From: Pseudomonas sp. S37
GTDB lineage: Bacteria > Pseudomonadota > Gammaproteobacteria > Pseudomonadales > Pseudomonadaceae
NCBI RefSeq assembly: GCF_016658545.1
Contig: NZ_JACVZC010000002.1
Coordinates: 1-64,000 of the forward strand
Direction: 5' to 3'
DNA length: 64,000 nucleotides
The notes beneath the pieces were generated by a model that did no database searches, was not told the origin of the DNA, and saw nothing but the letters and a program-made list of their open reading frames with translations. Shown piece by piece: positions 1-8,338 of this stretch. Both the position numbers and the translations under genes were made by a program. Every line of letters begins with the position of its first letter. Within the stretch, counting starts at the first letter, position 1.

Positions 1-160
1 TCCCCAAACCCCCGCCCCAGCCCCTGTCCATCAGCCATGTTGCTTTTTGTCGCAGTCTTTTCCACGGCAATTGTGCCCATCATCTTCAAATGCGCAGCGT
101 TACCGGCTAGTCTCGCAATCATCCATATCGCCGTAGTCTTCCACCCAGAACGAGCCGGCC

Positions 161-2878
161 ATGACAGATCTGTCCCGTACGCATGGATTCGCGACCCAGG
201 CCCTTGGCCTGCTGGACGGGCGTTTCTTCCGGCCGCCGCTACCGGACGGCCACGTGCCGCGCCTGCGTTTGTGCCAGCGTTTGCACGCCGGCCTTGGCGG
301 GCGGTTGCTGCTGGTCAATGCCCCGGCAGGTTTCGGCAAAAGCTCCATGGCCATCGAGTTTTGCGAAGCACTGCCAGAGCACTGGCGCAGCCTGTGGCTG
401 GGCCTGAGCCAGCGCGATGCCGACCCTGGGCGCTTCCTCGAGCGCTTGCTCGAGGGCCTGCAGCAGTACTGCCCGGCCTTGGGCGGCCAGGCCATGGGCC
501 TTTTGAAAATGCGCCAGCGCCATCAGCCATTCGCCTTTGAAGAGTGGCTGGATGGCTTGCTCGACGAGCTTGCGCTGTACCTGCGTGCCGACACGCCCTT
601 GCTGCTGGTGCTGGACGACTATCACCTTGCCCAGGGGCCGGTGCTCGACCGTTGCTTGCAGTTTTTCCTCAATCATTTACCCCCTGGTCTGGTGCTGCTG
701 GTCACCAGTCGCCAGCGGCCGGACTGGCACCTGGCCCGGCTGCGCCTGTCACGGCAGTTGGTCGAGCTCAACGAACAGGATTTACGCCTCACTGCCGAAG
801 AGTCGTTGGCGGTGATCGGTCGCCAGCCCACCGCGCTGCGTGGCCAGGCCCTGGACAACCTGATCCAGCGCAGCGATGGCTGGGTGGCCGGGTTGCGCTT
901 CTGGCAGTTGGCCGCCAGCGAGAGCGCTGACGAGCAGGCCTTGCCCCAGGCGTTGCACGGTGGTGAAGGCCTGATCCGCGACTATCTGCTTGAAGAAGTC
1001 ATCGACATGTTGCCCGCCGATGTACAGGCATTTCTGTACGAAACCGCCTGCCAGGAGCGCTTCTGCGCCTCGCTGTGCGATGCCGTGCGCGGTCGCCATG
1101 ATAGCGCCTCGATCTTGCGTTTCCTGCAGGCGCACCAGGTGTTCCTGGTGCCGCTGGACGAGCATGGCCATTGGTTTCGCTATCACCACCTGTTCTCCGA
1201 CCTGCTGCGCAGCCGCCAGGCCAGTGAGCCGCTGGCGGGCCTGCACCTGCGTGCCTGCCGTTGGTTCCAGCGCCAGGGCCTGCTGGATGAGGCGGTGGAG
1301 CAGGCGCTGCGTGCCGGCCATCTCGATGTGGCCGCCGACCTGGTACAGAGCCTGTCCGAGGAGCAGCTACTGGCCGAGCAGAATGTCGGCATGCTGCTGC
1401 GCTGGAAGATGGACCTACCCGACAGCCTGCTGATCAGCACGCCGCGGCTGATCGTGTTGTACAGCTGGGCGTTGGGCCTGGCGTGCCAGCTGGATGCGGC
1501 CGAAGAACTGGCGGGTTACCTCAGCCGCTTCCTGCCCGCGCCCTCGGCGACTGCGCAAAAGTCCATGCTGGCCCAGTGGCTGGCGCTGAGCGGGGTCATT
1601 GCCCGGGGCCGTGGCGACCGCGAGCGCACCCTGGCCTATTGCGGTGAAGCGCTGCAGAGCCTGCCCGGCAAGCGTTATGGCCAGCGCCTGGTGTGTTTGT
1701 CGACGTTGTCCAACCTGGCCATTGCCGATGGCGACTTCTGGCGCGCCCGTGGCTGGAACCGTGAGGCCCTGGAACTGGCCCAGCGGGTCGGCAACCCGTT
1801 GTTCGAAGCATTGGCCCATTACGACCGGGCACGTGTGCTGCACGCCCGTGGCGAGGTATTGCGCGCACTGGATGAAGTGCGTCAGGGCCTGCAGCGCCTG
1901 CAAGGGCTTTCGGCGCAGCGGCTGTATGCGGTACGTGCACGCCTGACGCTGTATGAAGGCTACCTGCTGGTCTCGCGCCTGCAACCGGCCCAGGGCCGCG
2001 CGCGCTTGCGCGCAGGGCTGGGCGAAGCGCGTGCCTGCCGGGATATCAGCGTGCTTATCGGCCATTGCGTGATAGCCACGCTCGATGGCCGGGAAGGGCA
2101 CTTTGCCGAGGCGTTTGCCGAGCTGGCCGAGGCGGAACGGCTGATGCACATCTGGGACGTGCCCCCGGTCTATTACCTGGCCATGATCACCCTGGTCAAA
2201 TGCGAACTGTGGCTGGCCCAGGGCCGCATCGACCTGGCCGAGTCCTGGTTGCTGCGCCTGGGCCAGGCCTATGGCGGCGAGCAGCCGGCGGCGGCGCCAG
2301 AGTTCCACCCGCTGCTGCCGCTGCACATTGCCTTGCAGCAGGCACAGCTCGAACGCATCCAGTTGCAGGGTGACGCCGCCGTGCAGCGCCTGGCCGGCCT
2401 GGTCGAGCGTGGCCGTGCCAGTGGCGGCATGATGCTCACGGTCAACGCGCTGTGCCAGTGGCTTGCCCTGCTGCTGCACGAAGGCCGGGAAGGGCAGGCT
2501 GCGCAGTTGCTGCCCGGCTTGCTGGAGGCCGCGGCGGGCGGTGTGCTGCAGCCGTTCCAGCCGCTGCTGGAGCAACACCCGCAGTGGCTTCACGATCAAT
2601 TACAGGCAGCTGCTGCGAGCCCGGTTCAGGCCGAACTGCTCAGGCGCCTGCCGCCGCTGCCAAGCGCCAGCATGGGCAGCGGCGAGGCGCTGAGTGGTCG
2701 CGAACTGGCGGTGCTGGAACTGATTGCCCAAGGCTGCTCCAACCAGCAGATCAGCGAGCGCCTGTTCATTTCGCTGCATACGGTGAAAACCCACGCCAGC
2801 CATATCAACAGCAAACTGGGGGTAGAGCGGCGTACCCAGGCAGTGGCCAAGGCCAAATCCCTGGGGTTGCTGGCATGA
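161..2878 (+). CDS. MalT-like LuxR-family ATP-dependent transcriptional regulator
   Basis: This 905-residue protein has the layout and length of MalT/LAL-type regulators. A P-loop (Walker A, APAGFGKS) sits at about residues 54-61 and begins a STAND-type NTPase region, with a plausible Walker B (LLLVLDDYH) at about 148-156. A long helical, TPR-like middle follows. A LuxR-type helix-turn-helix closes the protein at about 843-905, with the hallmark segments LSGRELAVLELIAQG and SLHTVKTH. In this family, inducer and ATP binding trigger oligomerisation and transcription activation; the inducer cannot be read from sequence. It appears to be transcribed alone, 160 bp before an unrelated signalling pair. 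The ATG at 161 is the first Met in the frame and gives a family-typical N-terminus. Confidence 0.9.
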   Translation: MTDLSRTHGFATQALGLLDGRFFRPPLPDGHVPRLRLCQRLHAGLGGRLLLVNAPAGFGKSSMAIEFCEALPEHWRSLWLGLSQRDADPGRFLERLLEGLQQYCPALGGQAMGLLKMRQRHQPFAFEEWLDGLLDELALYLRADTPLLLVLDDYHLAQGPVLDRCLQFFLNHLPPGLVLLVTSRQRPDWHLARLRLSRQLVELNEQDLRLTAEESLAVIGRQPTALRGQALDNLIQRSDGWVAGLRFWQLAASESADEQALPQALHGGEGLIRDYLLEEVIDMLPADVQAFLYETACQERFCASLCDAVRGRHDSASILRFLQAHQVFLVPLDEHGHWFRYHHLFSDLLRSRQASEPLAGLHLRACRWFQRQGLLDEAVEQALRAGHLDVAADLVQSLSEEQLLAEQNVGMLLRWKMDLPDSLLISTPRLIVLYSWALGLACQLDAAEELAGYLSRFLPAPSATAQKSMLAQWLALSGVIARGRGDRERTLAYCGEALQSLPGKRYGQRLVCLSTLSNLAIADGDFWRARGWNREALELAQRVGNPLFEALAHYDRARVLHARGEVLRALDEVRQGLQRLQGLSAQRLYAVRARLTLYEGYLLVSRLQPAQGRARLRAGLGEARACRDISVLIGHCVIATLDGREGHFAEAFAELAEAERLMHIWDVPPVYYLAMITLVKCELWLAQGRIDLAESWLLRLGQAYGGEQPAAAPEFHPLLPLHIALQQAQLERIQLQGDAAVQRLAGLVERGRASGGMMLTVNALCQWLALLLHEGREGQAAQLLPGLLEAAAGGVLQPFQPLLEQHPQWLHDQLQAAAASPVQAELLRRLPPLPSASMGSGEALSGRELAVLELIAQGCSNQQISERLFISLHTVKTHASHINSKLGVERRTQAVAKAKSLGLLA

Positions 2879-2911
2879 GGCTGGCCCTGGCGTTCCTGGC
2901 CCGTTAAAGTA

Positions 2912-2926
2912 ATGGCCTGAGGCCAT
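2912..2926. terminator. Short perfect hairpin after the LuxR gene
   Basis: ATGGCC and GGCCAT are separated by three bases, 33 bp after the LuxR-family stop codon. No T-tract follows, so it is only a weak terminator candidate. Confidence 0.25.
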
Positions 2927-3037
2927 GGTTTGTGGCCGGTAATGCTCTACCCTCATCTTTCCCGACCGGCTGCCGATACAGCGATCGGTGGCATCGCCTC
3001 GCGCGATTTTTCAATCATTCCAAGGCAGGTCGTGTTG

Positions 3038-4645
3038 ATGCTGCAGTACGGGCAAAAGAGCTTTCTGATCGTCGACGACTTTACCGACTTTCGCACGTCG
3101 ACCCGTTCGATGTTGCGCGAGCTGGGTGTGCGTGACGTCGACACCGCTGACAGCGGCGAGCAGGCGCTGCGCATGTGCGCGCAGAAGCGCTATGACTTCA
3201 TCCTGCAGGACTTCCACCTGGGCGACGGCAAGAAGAACGGCCAGCAGGTACTCGAAGACCTGATCATCGACAAGCACATCAGCCATGAGTGCGTGTTCAT
3301 CATGGTCACTGCCGAGAGCAGCCAGGCCATTGTCCTCAGTGCCATCGAGCACGAGCCCGATGCCTACCTGACCAAACCGTTCAACCGGGTCGGGCTGGCC
3401 CAGCGCGTCGAAAAACTGTTCCAGCGCAAGACGCTGCTCAAGCCGATCCTGCAGGCCCTGGACCGTAACCGCCCGGCCGAAGTACTGGCGGCGTGCGCCG
3501 AGCTGTGCAAGAAGGACCCGCGCCTGGCACCGCTGTGCCTGCGCTATCGGGCCGATGCTTTGCGCAACCTCAACCGCTTCGACGAACTGGAAAAGTTCCT
3601 CAAGGCCATCCTGGCCAGCCGCCCGCAGCCGTGGGTGTATGCCGCACTGGGCGCGCTGATGCAAAAGCGTGGGCAGAATGCCCAGGCACAGGGTGTGTAC
3701 GAGCAAGCGCTGAAGGCGTTCCCGATCATGCCGAGTCTGTACGATGGTATGGCTGAAGTGCTGGTCGCCCAAGGCGAAACCAAGCGCGCGCAGAGCCTGC
3801 TTGAAGAGGCCGTACGCCTGTCGCCACTGTCGGTGCGCAGGCAGTCGACGCTGGGCAAGCTGGCGCTGGAAAACGAAGATTTCGAGAGCGCCTCGAAAGC
3901 CTTCCGCCATGCAGTGAACCAAGGGCAGAGCTCGCGTTACAAGGATGCCGAAAACAACCTTGGCCTGGTGCAGGCGCTGATGAGCAAGAACGCAGGCTTT
4001 GGCCTGGACGCCCGTACCCGGGTCGAAATCAACACCACGCTCAGTGAAGTGGCCAAGGAAAACCCCGAGGACCAGGGCCTGCAGGTGCGTGCGCGGATGA
4101 TGAAAGCCGCCAGCCTGCAGCAGGCCGGCGACCCGGAAACGGCAGCCAAGCTGACCGAGCAGGCGATCCAGCGCCTGGACAAGATGAACCAGTTCTTCTC
4201 GGTCGATTCGGCCCTGACCGTTGCCGCGCAGTTGCAGGCAATGGGCCAGGACGCCGCCGCCATCGGCGTACTGAAGAGCTGTGTGGAAAGTTATGGCGAT
4301 GACCCCAAGGTCATGGAGAAAGTGGGCAAGCTGACCGACGACCCCAGCGTGCTCAACGCCATTACCGAAGCGGTCACCCTCAATCGCCAGGGTGTGCGCA
4401 GTTACCAGGGAGGGCAGCTCGGCGAGGCGTTGCAATTGTTCCGCAAGGCATTGGGTTTACAGCCGAAGAACATCAGCATCGCCCTCAACACCGCCCAGGC
4501 GCTGCTGCGCATTGGTGGTGAGAACCCTCAGCCCGCGATCATGCAGGAGTGCCGCGACGCCTTGACCAGCGTGGCTGGTATCCCTGTCAGCGACAATCGC
4601 TATGACCGTTACCGCAAACTGCACATCCGAGTGTTCGGCGCATGA
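3038..4645 (+). CDS. Response regulator: receiver domain fused to TPR repeats
   Basis: The N-terminal ~125 residues form a CheY-like receiver with the acidic pair D13-D14, phosphoacceptor D58 (LQDFH) and K113 (LTKPF). The remaining ~410 residues are helical TPR-like repeats (for example WVYAALGALMQKRGQNAQAQ) and there is no DNA-binding domain. Output is therefore probably protein-protein interaction. The open frame extends upstream to 2930, but ATG 3038 gives the normal receiver start (MLQYGQKSFLIVDD) and is preceded by a purine-rich AAGGCAGG. The last codon overlaps the start of the kinase at 4642 (ATGA), which implies translational coupling and a dedicated cognate pair. Confidence 0.86.
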   Translation: MLQYGQKSFLIVDDFTDFRTSTRSMLRELGVRDVDTADSGEQALRMCAQKRYDFILQDFHLGDGKKNGQQVLEDLIIDKHISHECVFIMVTAESSQAIVLSAIEHEPDAYLTKPFNRVGLAQRVEKLFQRKTLLKPILQALDRNRPAEVLAACAELCKKDPRLAPLCLRYRADALRNLNRFDELEKFLKAILASRPQPWVYAALGALMQKRGQNAQAQGVYEQALKAFPIMPSLYDGMAEVLVAQGETKRAQSLLEEAVRLSPLSVRRQSTLGKLALENEDFESASKAFRHAVNQGQSSRYKDAENNLGLVQALMSKNAGFGLDARTRVEINTTLSEVAKENPEDQGLQVRARMMKAASLQQAGDPETAAKLTEQAIQRLDKMNQFFSVDSALTVAAQLQAMGQDAAAIGVLKSCVESYGDDPKVMEKVGKLTDDPSVLNAITEAVTLNRQGVRSYQGGQLGEALQLFRKALGLQPKNISIALNTAQALLRIGGENPQPAIMQECRDALTSVAGIPVSDNRYDRYRKLHIRVFGA

Positions 4646-5334
4646 ATCAAGACAATCAGGGGCTGGATTTTTCCACGGTGATCGCCTCCACCGTGCACGA
4701 CCTCAAAAGTTCGTTGGCGGCGCTGATCCAGTCCCATAGCCAGTGGGTGGAACGCTTGCCCGAAGAGCTGCGCGGCGGTGCCGAGCAAGGGATGATGGAG
4801 CACGAGTTTCGCCACCTCAACGGCATGCTGGTGCAGTTGCTGGGGTTGTACAAACTCGGTGTGAACCAGTTGCCGGTATGCCCGGACTACCATGAACTGG
4901 ATGACTTCATCGAAGCGCAACTGGCCGCGCATGAAGAAGTGCTGAAGCACAACGACATCCTCGCCACCTGGCGCATCGACACCGACAACCCGCTGGGCTT
5001 TTTCGACCGCGAACTGGTGGCCTCGGTGATTGCCAACGTCATCACCAACGCTACCCGCTTTGCCGGGCACGCCTTGTTGATCAGTATTGAAGAGGCTGAC
5101 AACCAACTGGCCATTTGCGTCAACGATGACGGCCCAGGTTACCCACAACGCATGCTCGAGCGCCAGCAGGAGTACATCCAGGGCATCGATTCGACCAGTG
5201 GCAGTACCGGCTTGGGGCTGTACTTTGCGGCGCGGATTGCGGCGCTGCATGAAAGCGGCGGGGTGCGCGGGCGGATCGAAATTTCCAACGGCGGGGCGCT
5301 TGGGGGAGGGTTGTTCAGGTTGTTCCTGCCTTGA
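4642..5334 (+). CDS. Soluble sensor-less histidine kinase
   Basis: A compact 230-residue kinase. The candidate phosphoacceptor is H19 in STVHDLKSSL, an H-box of the HDLKS type. The HATPase_c domain has an N-box (NVITNATRFA), a G1 box (DDGPGYP) and a G2 box (GSTGLGLYFAARIAALH) near the C-terminus. There are no transmembrane segments, PAS, GAF or HAMP domain. It must therefore receive its signal from another protein, perhaps through the TPR part of the coupled regulator at 3038-4645. Its start overlaps that gene's stop by four bases. The functional link between the two is inferred from coupling; the kinase assignment itself is from motifs. Confidence 0.85.
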   Translation: MNQDNQGLDFSTVIASTVHDLKSSLAALIQSHSQWVERLPEELRGGAEQGMMEHEFRHLNGMLVQLLGLYKLGVNQLPVCPDYHELDDFIEAQLAAHEEVLKHNDILATWRIDTDNPLGFFDRELVASVIANVITNATRFAGHALLISIEEADNQLAICVNDDGPGYPQRMLERQQEYIQGIDSTSGSTGLGLYFAARIAALHESGGVRGRIEISNGGALGGGLFRLFLP

Positions 5335-5443
5335 GATAAGCGTGCAGAACACAGTGCGGATTGACACATTGCGCAACGCTTATGCCCAGTTGGGGAGCGG
5401 AAGTTCATTGTGTGTTGTAGGAGCCGTCTGATGACCGCCAAAT

Positions 5444-5462
5444 GAGCTGCTGAGCTCTTTTT
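5444..5462 (+). terminator. Possible weak terminator after the kinase
   Basis: GAGCT and AGCTC with a four-base loop are followed by five T's, about 110 bp after the kinase stop. The stem is only five base pairs, so this is tentative. Confidence 0.3.
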
Positions 5463-5519
5463 CATTGCTGTTCATGCTGGTAGTTATGAGGTATTCACCG
5501 ACTACTGGCATGCACAGCA

Positions 5520-5717
5520 ATGAAGACATCTACCCCGAACTCTAAACACCTCTCACCCGCTGAAAGCTTACGAATGGATGCGCTTCAGCCAGAAGCAGGT
5601 GCCGGCGTAAAGCGCCATGACCTTGCATCGCTCCTCGCTCTGTGCGACTTCAGCGCTCCACAGCCGAGAGACTTGCAGGCGTGGGACCTCATGCGGCCGG
5701 TGGGTCGTGAGTTCTGA
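5520..5717 (+). CDS. Small ORF, possible remnant of a MazE-type antitoxin
   Basis: A 65-residue open frame of uncertain reality. No convincing ribosome binding site precedes ATG 5520; an internal ATG at 5574 is an alternative. The C-terminal half (LASLLALCDFSAP followed by AWDLMRPVGREF) resembles the acidic, W-and-VGRE-containing tails of some MazE/ChpS-type antitoxins. The AbrB-like DNA-binding half expected upstream of such a tail is absent. It may be a degenerate antitoxin or an unrelated small gene. It lies in a stretch whose base composition is visibly lower in GC than its surroundings, just ahead of the GNAT-like gene at 5753. Confidence 0.35.
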   Translation: MKTSTPNSKHLSPAESLRMDALQPEAGAGVKRHDLASLLALCDFSAPQPRDLQAWDLMRPVGREF

Positions 5718-5752
5718 ATGGGGGGAGACTTCATTTTGAATGCGGTCCCGGC

Positions 5753-6283
5753 ATGAGAAGGCGCATCAGCAAGCTTCGATATCAGATTTTTCGTTCGCAG
5801 GCCCGGATCCTCACGCATGAGTTGCTCTGTCGCCAGCCAGATCTGTTGAGAGGGGGTGTCGAGGCGGGTCAGGTACGGATAGAACCGATAACGCACGAAG
5901 CCATCTCCGAATGCCTTGAATGGCCAGAAAGTAGCTGTCAGTTTCCATGGGAGGAGATTGTCGGGTGGAAGGATGCCGACCCCAAGGGGATCGATGTTGC
6001 CATCTGGTACGGAGGCGAGCTTTGTGGCCTCTGCTATGCAAGCCCTAGAAAGAGCCGCCTATGTATCAAGGTCATACTGCTACAAGGTAGTCCTCGCAAG
6101 TCGCATCCACTCAGGGGAGAGGTCGCGGTTTTGGCGCTGACATCGGTAGACTTCTACGCTCGCATGTTGGAATGTAAACAGATTGAAATCCAAGACCCTC
6201 TGGAGGGGGCGAGGTCCGTATATGAGGCGCTTGGCTTCACCTGGACTGCAGAAGGGCGGCTTGTGATTCAGGTTGATCCCTAA
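5753..6283 (+). CDS. GNAT-like N-acetyltransferase family protein
   Basis: A 176-residue protein beginning with a very basic helix (RRRISKLRYQIFRSQARIL). The C-terminal third looks like a GNAT fold: an aliphatic strand with VDFYARMLECKQIEI, then SVYEALGFTW, which matches the usual tyrosine/GF motif closing the acetyl-CoA site (GARSVYEALGF). The middle is poorly conserved against well-known acetyltransferases, so the substrate cannot be named. Codon use is less GC-biased than neighbouring genes, suggesting acquisition. The tiny genes on both sides, in the same orientation, could be partners. The start at 5753 is the first Met in frame; no strong ribosome binding site is visible. Confidence 0.6.
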   Translation: MRRRISKLRYQIFRSQARILTHELLCRQPDLLRGGVEAGQVRIEPITHEAISECLEWPESSCQFPWEEIVGWKDADPKGIDVAIWYGGELCGLCYASPRKSRLCIKVILLQGSPRKSHPLRGEVAVLALTSVDFYARMLECKQIEIQDPLEGARSVYEALGFTWTAEGRLVIQVDP

Positions 6284-6322
6284 TAACATCGATCGATAAT
6301 TGATCAAGCTTTGGAGGTGACC

Positions 6323-6493
6323 ATGCGATCCAAAACGAGACAAGTGGAGATGCTTGCTATCGCCAGATTCGAGGCTGAAGCAAGACGCCTTGCAGGTCGA
6401 GTCTCCAGTAACCAGCTGCGCTTCCTACAGGTTGCGAAGACAAAGGGGGCAGAGTTCGAGCCGGCAGGTCCTCTTGCAGGCGCTGCGTCCTAA
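6323..6493 (+). CDS. Small basic protein of unknown function
   Basis: A 56-residue ORF that is not recognised. Support for it being real comes from a near-perfect Shine-Dalgarno GGAGGTGA at 6313-6320, two bases before ATG 6323. An in-frame TTG at 6311 is unlikely because it lies within that site. The first ~40 residues are predicted helical and rich in Arg/Lys/Ala/Glu, for example AIARFEAEARRLAGR, and the tail is Ala/Pro/Gly. It follows the GNAT-like gene by about 40 bp and precedes a clear terminator, so it is probably the last gene of that small unit. Confidence 0.55.
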   Translation: MRSKTRQVEMLAIARFEAEARRLAGRVSSNQLRFLQVAKTKGAEFEPAGPLAGAAS

Positions 6494-6547
6494 GGGTTAG
6501 CAGCTCGGAATCCAAAGCGCCTTACGGTACGCTCGTATTACTCTGAG

Positions 6548-6570
6548 AACCGGCCAACTGGCCGGTTTTC
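6548..6570 (+). terminator. Rho-independent terminator
   Basis: AACCGGCC (6548-6555) pairs with GGCCGGTT (6560-6567) across a four-base loop, and the T-run continues to 6569. It closes the small unit ending at 6493 and separates it from the MBL-fold gene. Confidence 0.75.
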
Positions 6571-6663
6571 CGCTTGTATAAGAGTGCGAGCTTGTACGTA
6601 TGCTTGATCAAACAGGCAGGCTCAAAACTACCTGTGCTCTTCGCTATTCCCATGAGACGTGTA

Positions 6664-7308
6664 ATGACCCAAACCCCGCCAGCACTCATCCGCGAAACCT
6701 TCCCCGTAGGCCCCTTGCAGTGCAACTGCACACTCATCGGCGACCCGCTGACCAAAAAAGCCATCGTCGTCGACCCGGGCGGGGACCCGGACAAGATCCT
6801 GGCGCGCCTGCAGGCCCACGGCCTGACGCTGGTAAGCATCATCCACACTCACGCGCACTTCGACCACTTCCTCGCCTCGGGCAAGCTGAAGGAACTGACG
6901 GGCGCCACGCTGCACCTGCACAAGGATGACCAGGTGCTGTGGGACAACCTGGAAATGCAGTGCCAGATGTTCGGCGTGCCCTACACCCCGGTGCCGGCTC
7001 CTGATCGCTGGCTGGGTGACGACGAAGCACTGGCCTGCGGTTGCGGCGTAGCCTTGCATACGCCGGGGCATACGCCAGGCTCCATGAGCTTCTGGTTTGC
7101 CGATGCCAAGCTGCTGATCGCCGGTGACACCCTGTTCCGTCGTGGTATTGGCCGCACCGATTTGTGGGGTGGCGACCAGCGGGCTATCGTGCGTTCCATC
7201 AAGGAGCGGCTGTACCGGCTGGACGAGGAGGCCATCGTGGTGACCGGCCACGGGCCTGATACCCGCCTGGGTGACGAAATGCGCGAAAACCCCTTCGTGC
7301 GGGCCTGA
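6664..7308 (+). CDS. Metallo-beta-lactamase-fold hydrolase (glyoxalase II-like)
   Basis: A 214-residue protein with the complete metal-binding set of the family: HTHAHFDH at residues 61-68, H136 in HTPGHTPGS, D155 in LIAGDTLF and H196 in VTGHGPD. Size and motif order match the short glyoxalase-II-like (GloC/YcbL) group, which hydrolyses S-lactoylglutathione or other thioesters; the true substrate is uncertain. The open frame reaches back to 6574, but the conserved N-terminus (PPALIRETFPVGPLQCN) starts shortly after ATG 6664. ATG 6652 is the alternative start. It appears to be monocistronic and cytoplasmic. Confidence 0.87.
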   Translation: MTQTPPALIRETFPVGPLQCNCTLIGDPLTKKAIVVDPGGDPDKILARLQAHGLTLVSIIHTHAHFDHFLASGKLKELTGATLHLHKDDQVLWDNLEMQCQMFGVPYTPVPAPDRWLGDDEALACGCGVALHTPGHTPGSMSFWFADAKLLIAGDTLFRRGIGRTDLWGGDQRAIVRSIKERLYRLDEEAIVVTGHGPDTRLGDEMRENPFVRA

Positions 7309-7416
7309 TGGCACATGAAGGCACTTTCATGGAATTTTTCATTGCCCGCGTGTTCCAAGGCTGGCATAGATCCCTTTGTGATCTGCCGCATTCATGAATT
7401 CAGTAGGAGCTTGTCC

Positions 7417-8139
7417 ATGTTCACCATGCGTCGTCTGATTATCGTCGCAACTGCCGCTGCCGTGATGACCGGCTGTGCCGGCCAGAACCCTTATGACAAC
7501 CAGGGTCAGGCACAGGGCTCCACGGGGATGAGCAAGACTGCCAAGTACGGCGGCCTGGGTGCGCTGGCGGGTGCTGTCGCCGGTGCCGCCATCGACCACA
7601 ACAACCGTGGCAAGGGTGCACTGATCGGCGCTGCCGCAGTGGGTGCAGCGGCTGCCGGTTACGGCTACTACGCCGACAAGCAGGAAGCCGCACTGCGTGC
7701 GCAAATGGCCAACACCGGTGTGGAAGTGCAGCGTCAGGGTGACCAGATCAAACTGATCATGCCGGGCAACATCACCTTCGCTACCGACTCGGCCAACATC
7801 GCGCCGAGCTTCTACCAGCCGCTGAACAACCTGGCCGGGTCGTTCAAGCAGTTCAACCAGAACACCATCGAAGTGGTTGGTTTCACCGACAGCACCGGCA
7901 GCCGCCAGCACAACATGGACCTGTCCCAGCGCCGGGCACAGGCAGTCAGCACCTACCTGACTTCGCAGGGTGTGGACGCCTCGCGCCTGTCGGTACGTGG
8001 CATGGGCCCGGACCAGCCGATCGCCAGCAACGCCGATGCCAATGGCCGTGCGCAGAACCGCCGTGTGGAAGTGAACCTGAAGCCTATTCCGGGGCAGCAA
8101 TATGACCAGCAGCAGGGCCAGGTTCAGCAGTATCCCTGA
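7417..8139 (+). CDS. OmpA-family outer-membrane lipoprotein with glycine zipper
   Basis: A 240-residue protein. The N-terminal hydrophobic segment ends in a lipobox-like site (AVMTGC), predicting an exported lipoprotein. Next is a Gly/Ala-rich segment (YGGLGALAGAVAGAAI, LIGAAAVGAAAAGYG) typical of glycine-zipper proteins. The C-terminal ~110 residues are an OmpA-like peptidoglycan-binding domain with TFATDSANI, VVGFTDSTGS, LSQRRAQAVSTYL and the closing NRRVEVNL. It probably links outer membrane and murein, as YiaD-type proteins do. ATG 7417 follows AGGAGC at 7405-7410; ATG 7426 is also possible. The longer frame from 7315 has no support. Confidence 0.88.
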   Translation: MFTMRRLIIVATAAAVMTGCAGQNPYDNQGQAQGSTGMSKTAKYGGLGALAGAVAGAAIDHNNRGKGALIGAAAVGAAAAGYGYYADKQEAALRAQMANTGVEVQRQGDQIKLIMPGNITFATDSANIAPSFYQPLNNLAGSFKQFNQNTIEVVGFTDSTGSRQHNMDLSQRRAQAVSTYLTSQGVDASRLSVRGMGPDQPIASNADANGRAQNRRVEVNLKPIPGQQYDQQQGQVQQYP

Positions 8140-8149
8140 TTGACCGCCG

Positions 8150-8317
8150 GGGCCGCCTTGCGGCCCTGTGGGAGCGGGCATGCCCGCTCTCATGGAAATG
8201 CACATAACTCATTGAATTGGCACGGACACTGTGGGAGCGGCTTTAGCCGCGAACACCGGCGTAGCCGGTGCCATGCACCGTGTTGGATTCTTCGCGGCTA
8301 AAGCCGCCCCCACAGGG
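8150..8317. repeat. Hairpin and REP elements downstream of the OmpA-like gene
   Basis: A perfect hairpin (GGGCCGC/GCGGCCC, 8150-8166, three-base loop) follows the stop. Next comes a lone REP-like half (TGTGGGAGCGGGCATGCCCG, from about 8167). Then a convergent REP pair spans 8230-8317: GTGGGAGCGGCTTTAGCC on the left, and its near-complement ending in CCCCCACAGGG on the right, around ACCGGCGTAGCCGGT. These are typical P. putida intergenic REP elements. Confidence 0.8.
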
Positions 8318-8338
8318 CTGCAACGCAGTCCCGGTTTT

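Noticed and set aside
1415..2599. 394-codon minus-strand frame inside the LuxR-family gene
   Set aside because: Gln/Ala/Arg-rich shadow of the regulator, whose + strand frame has a P-loop and a helix-turn-helix.
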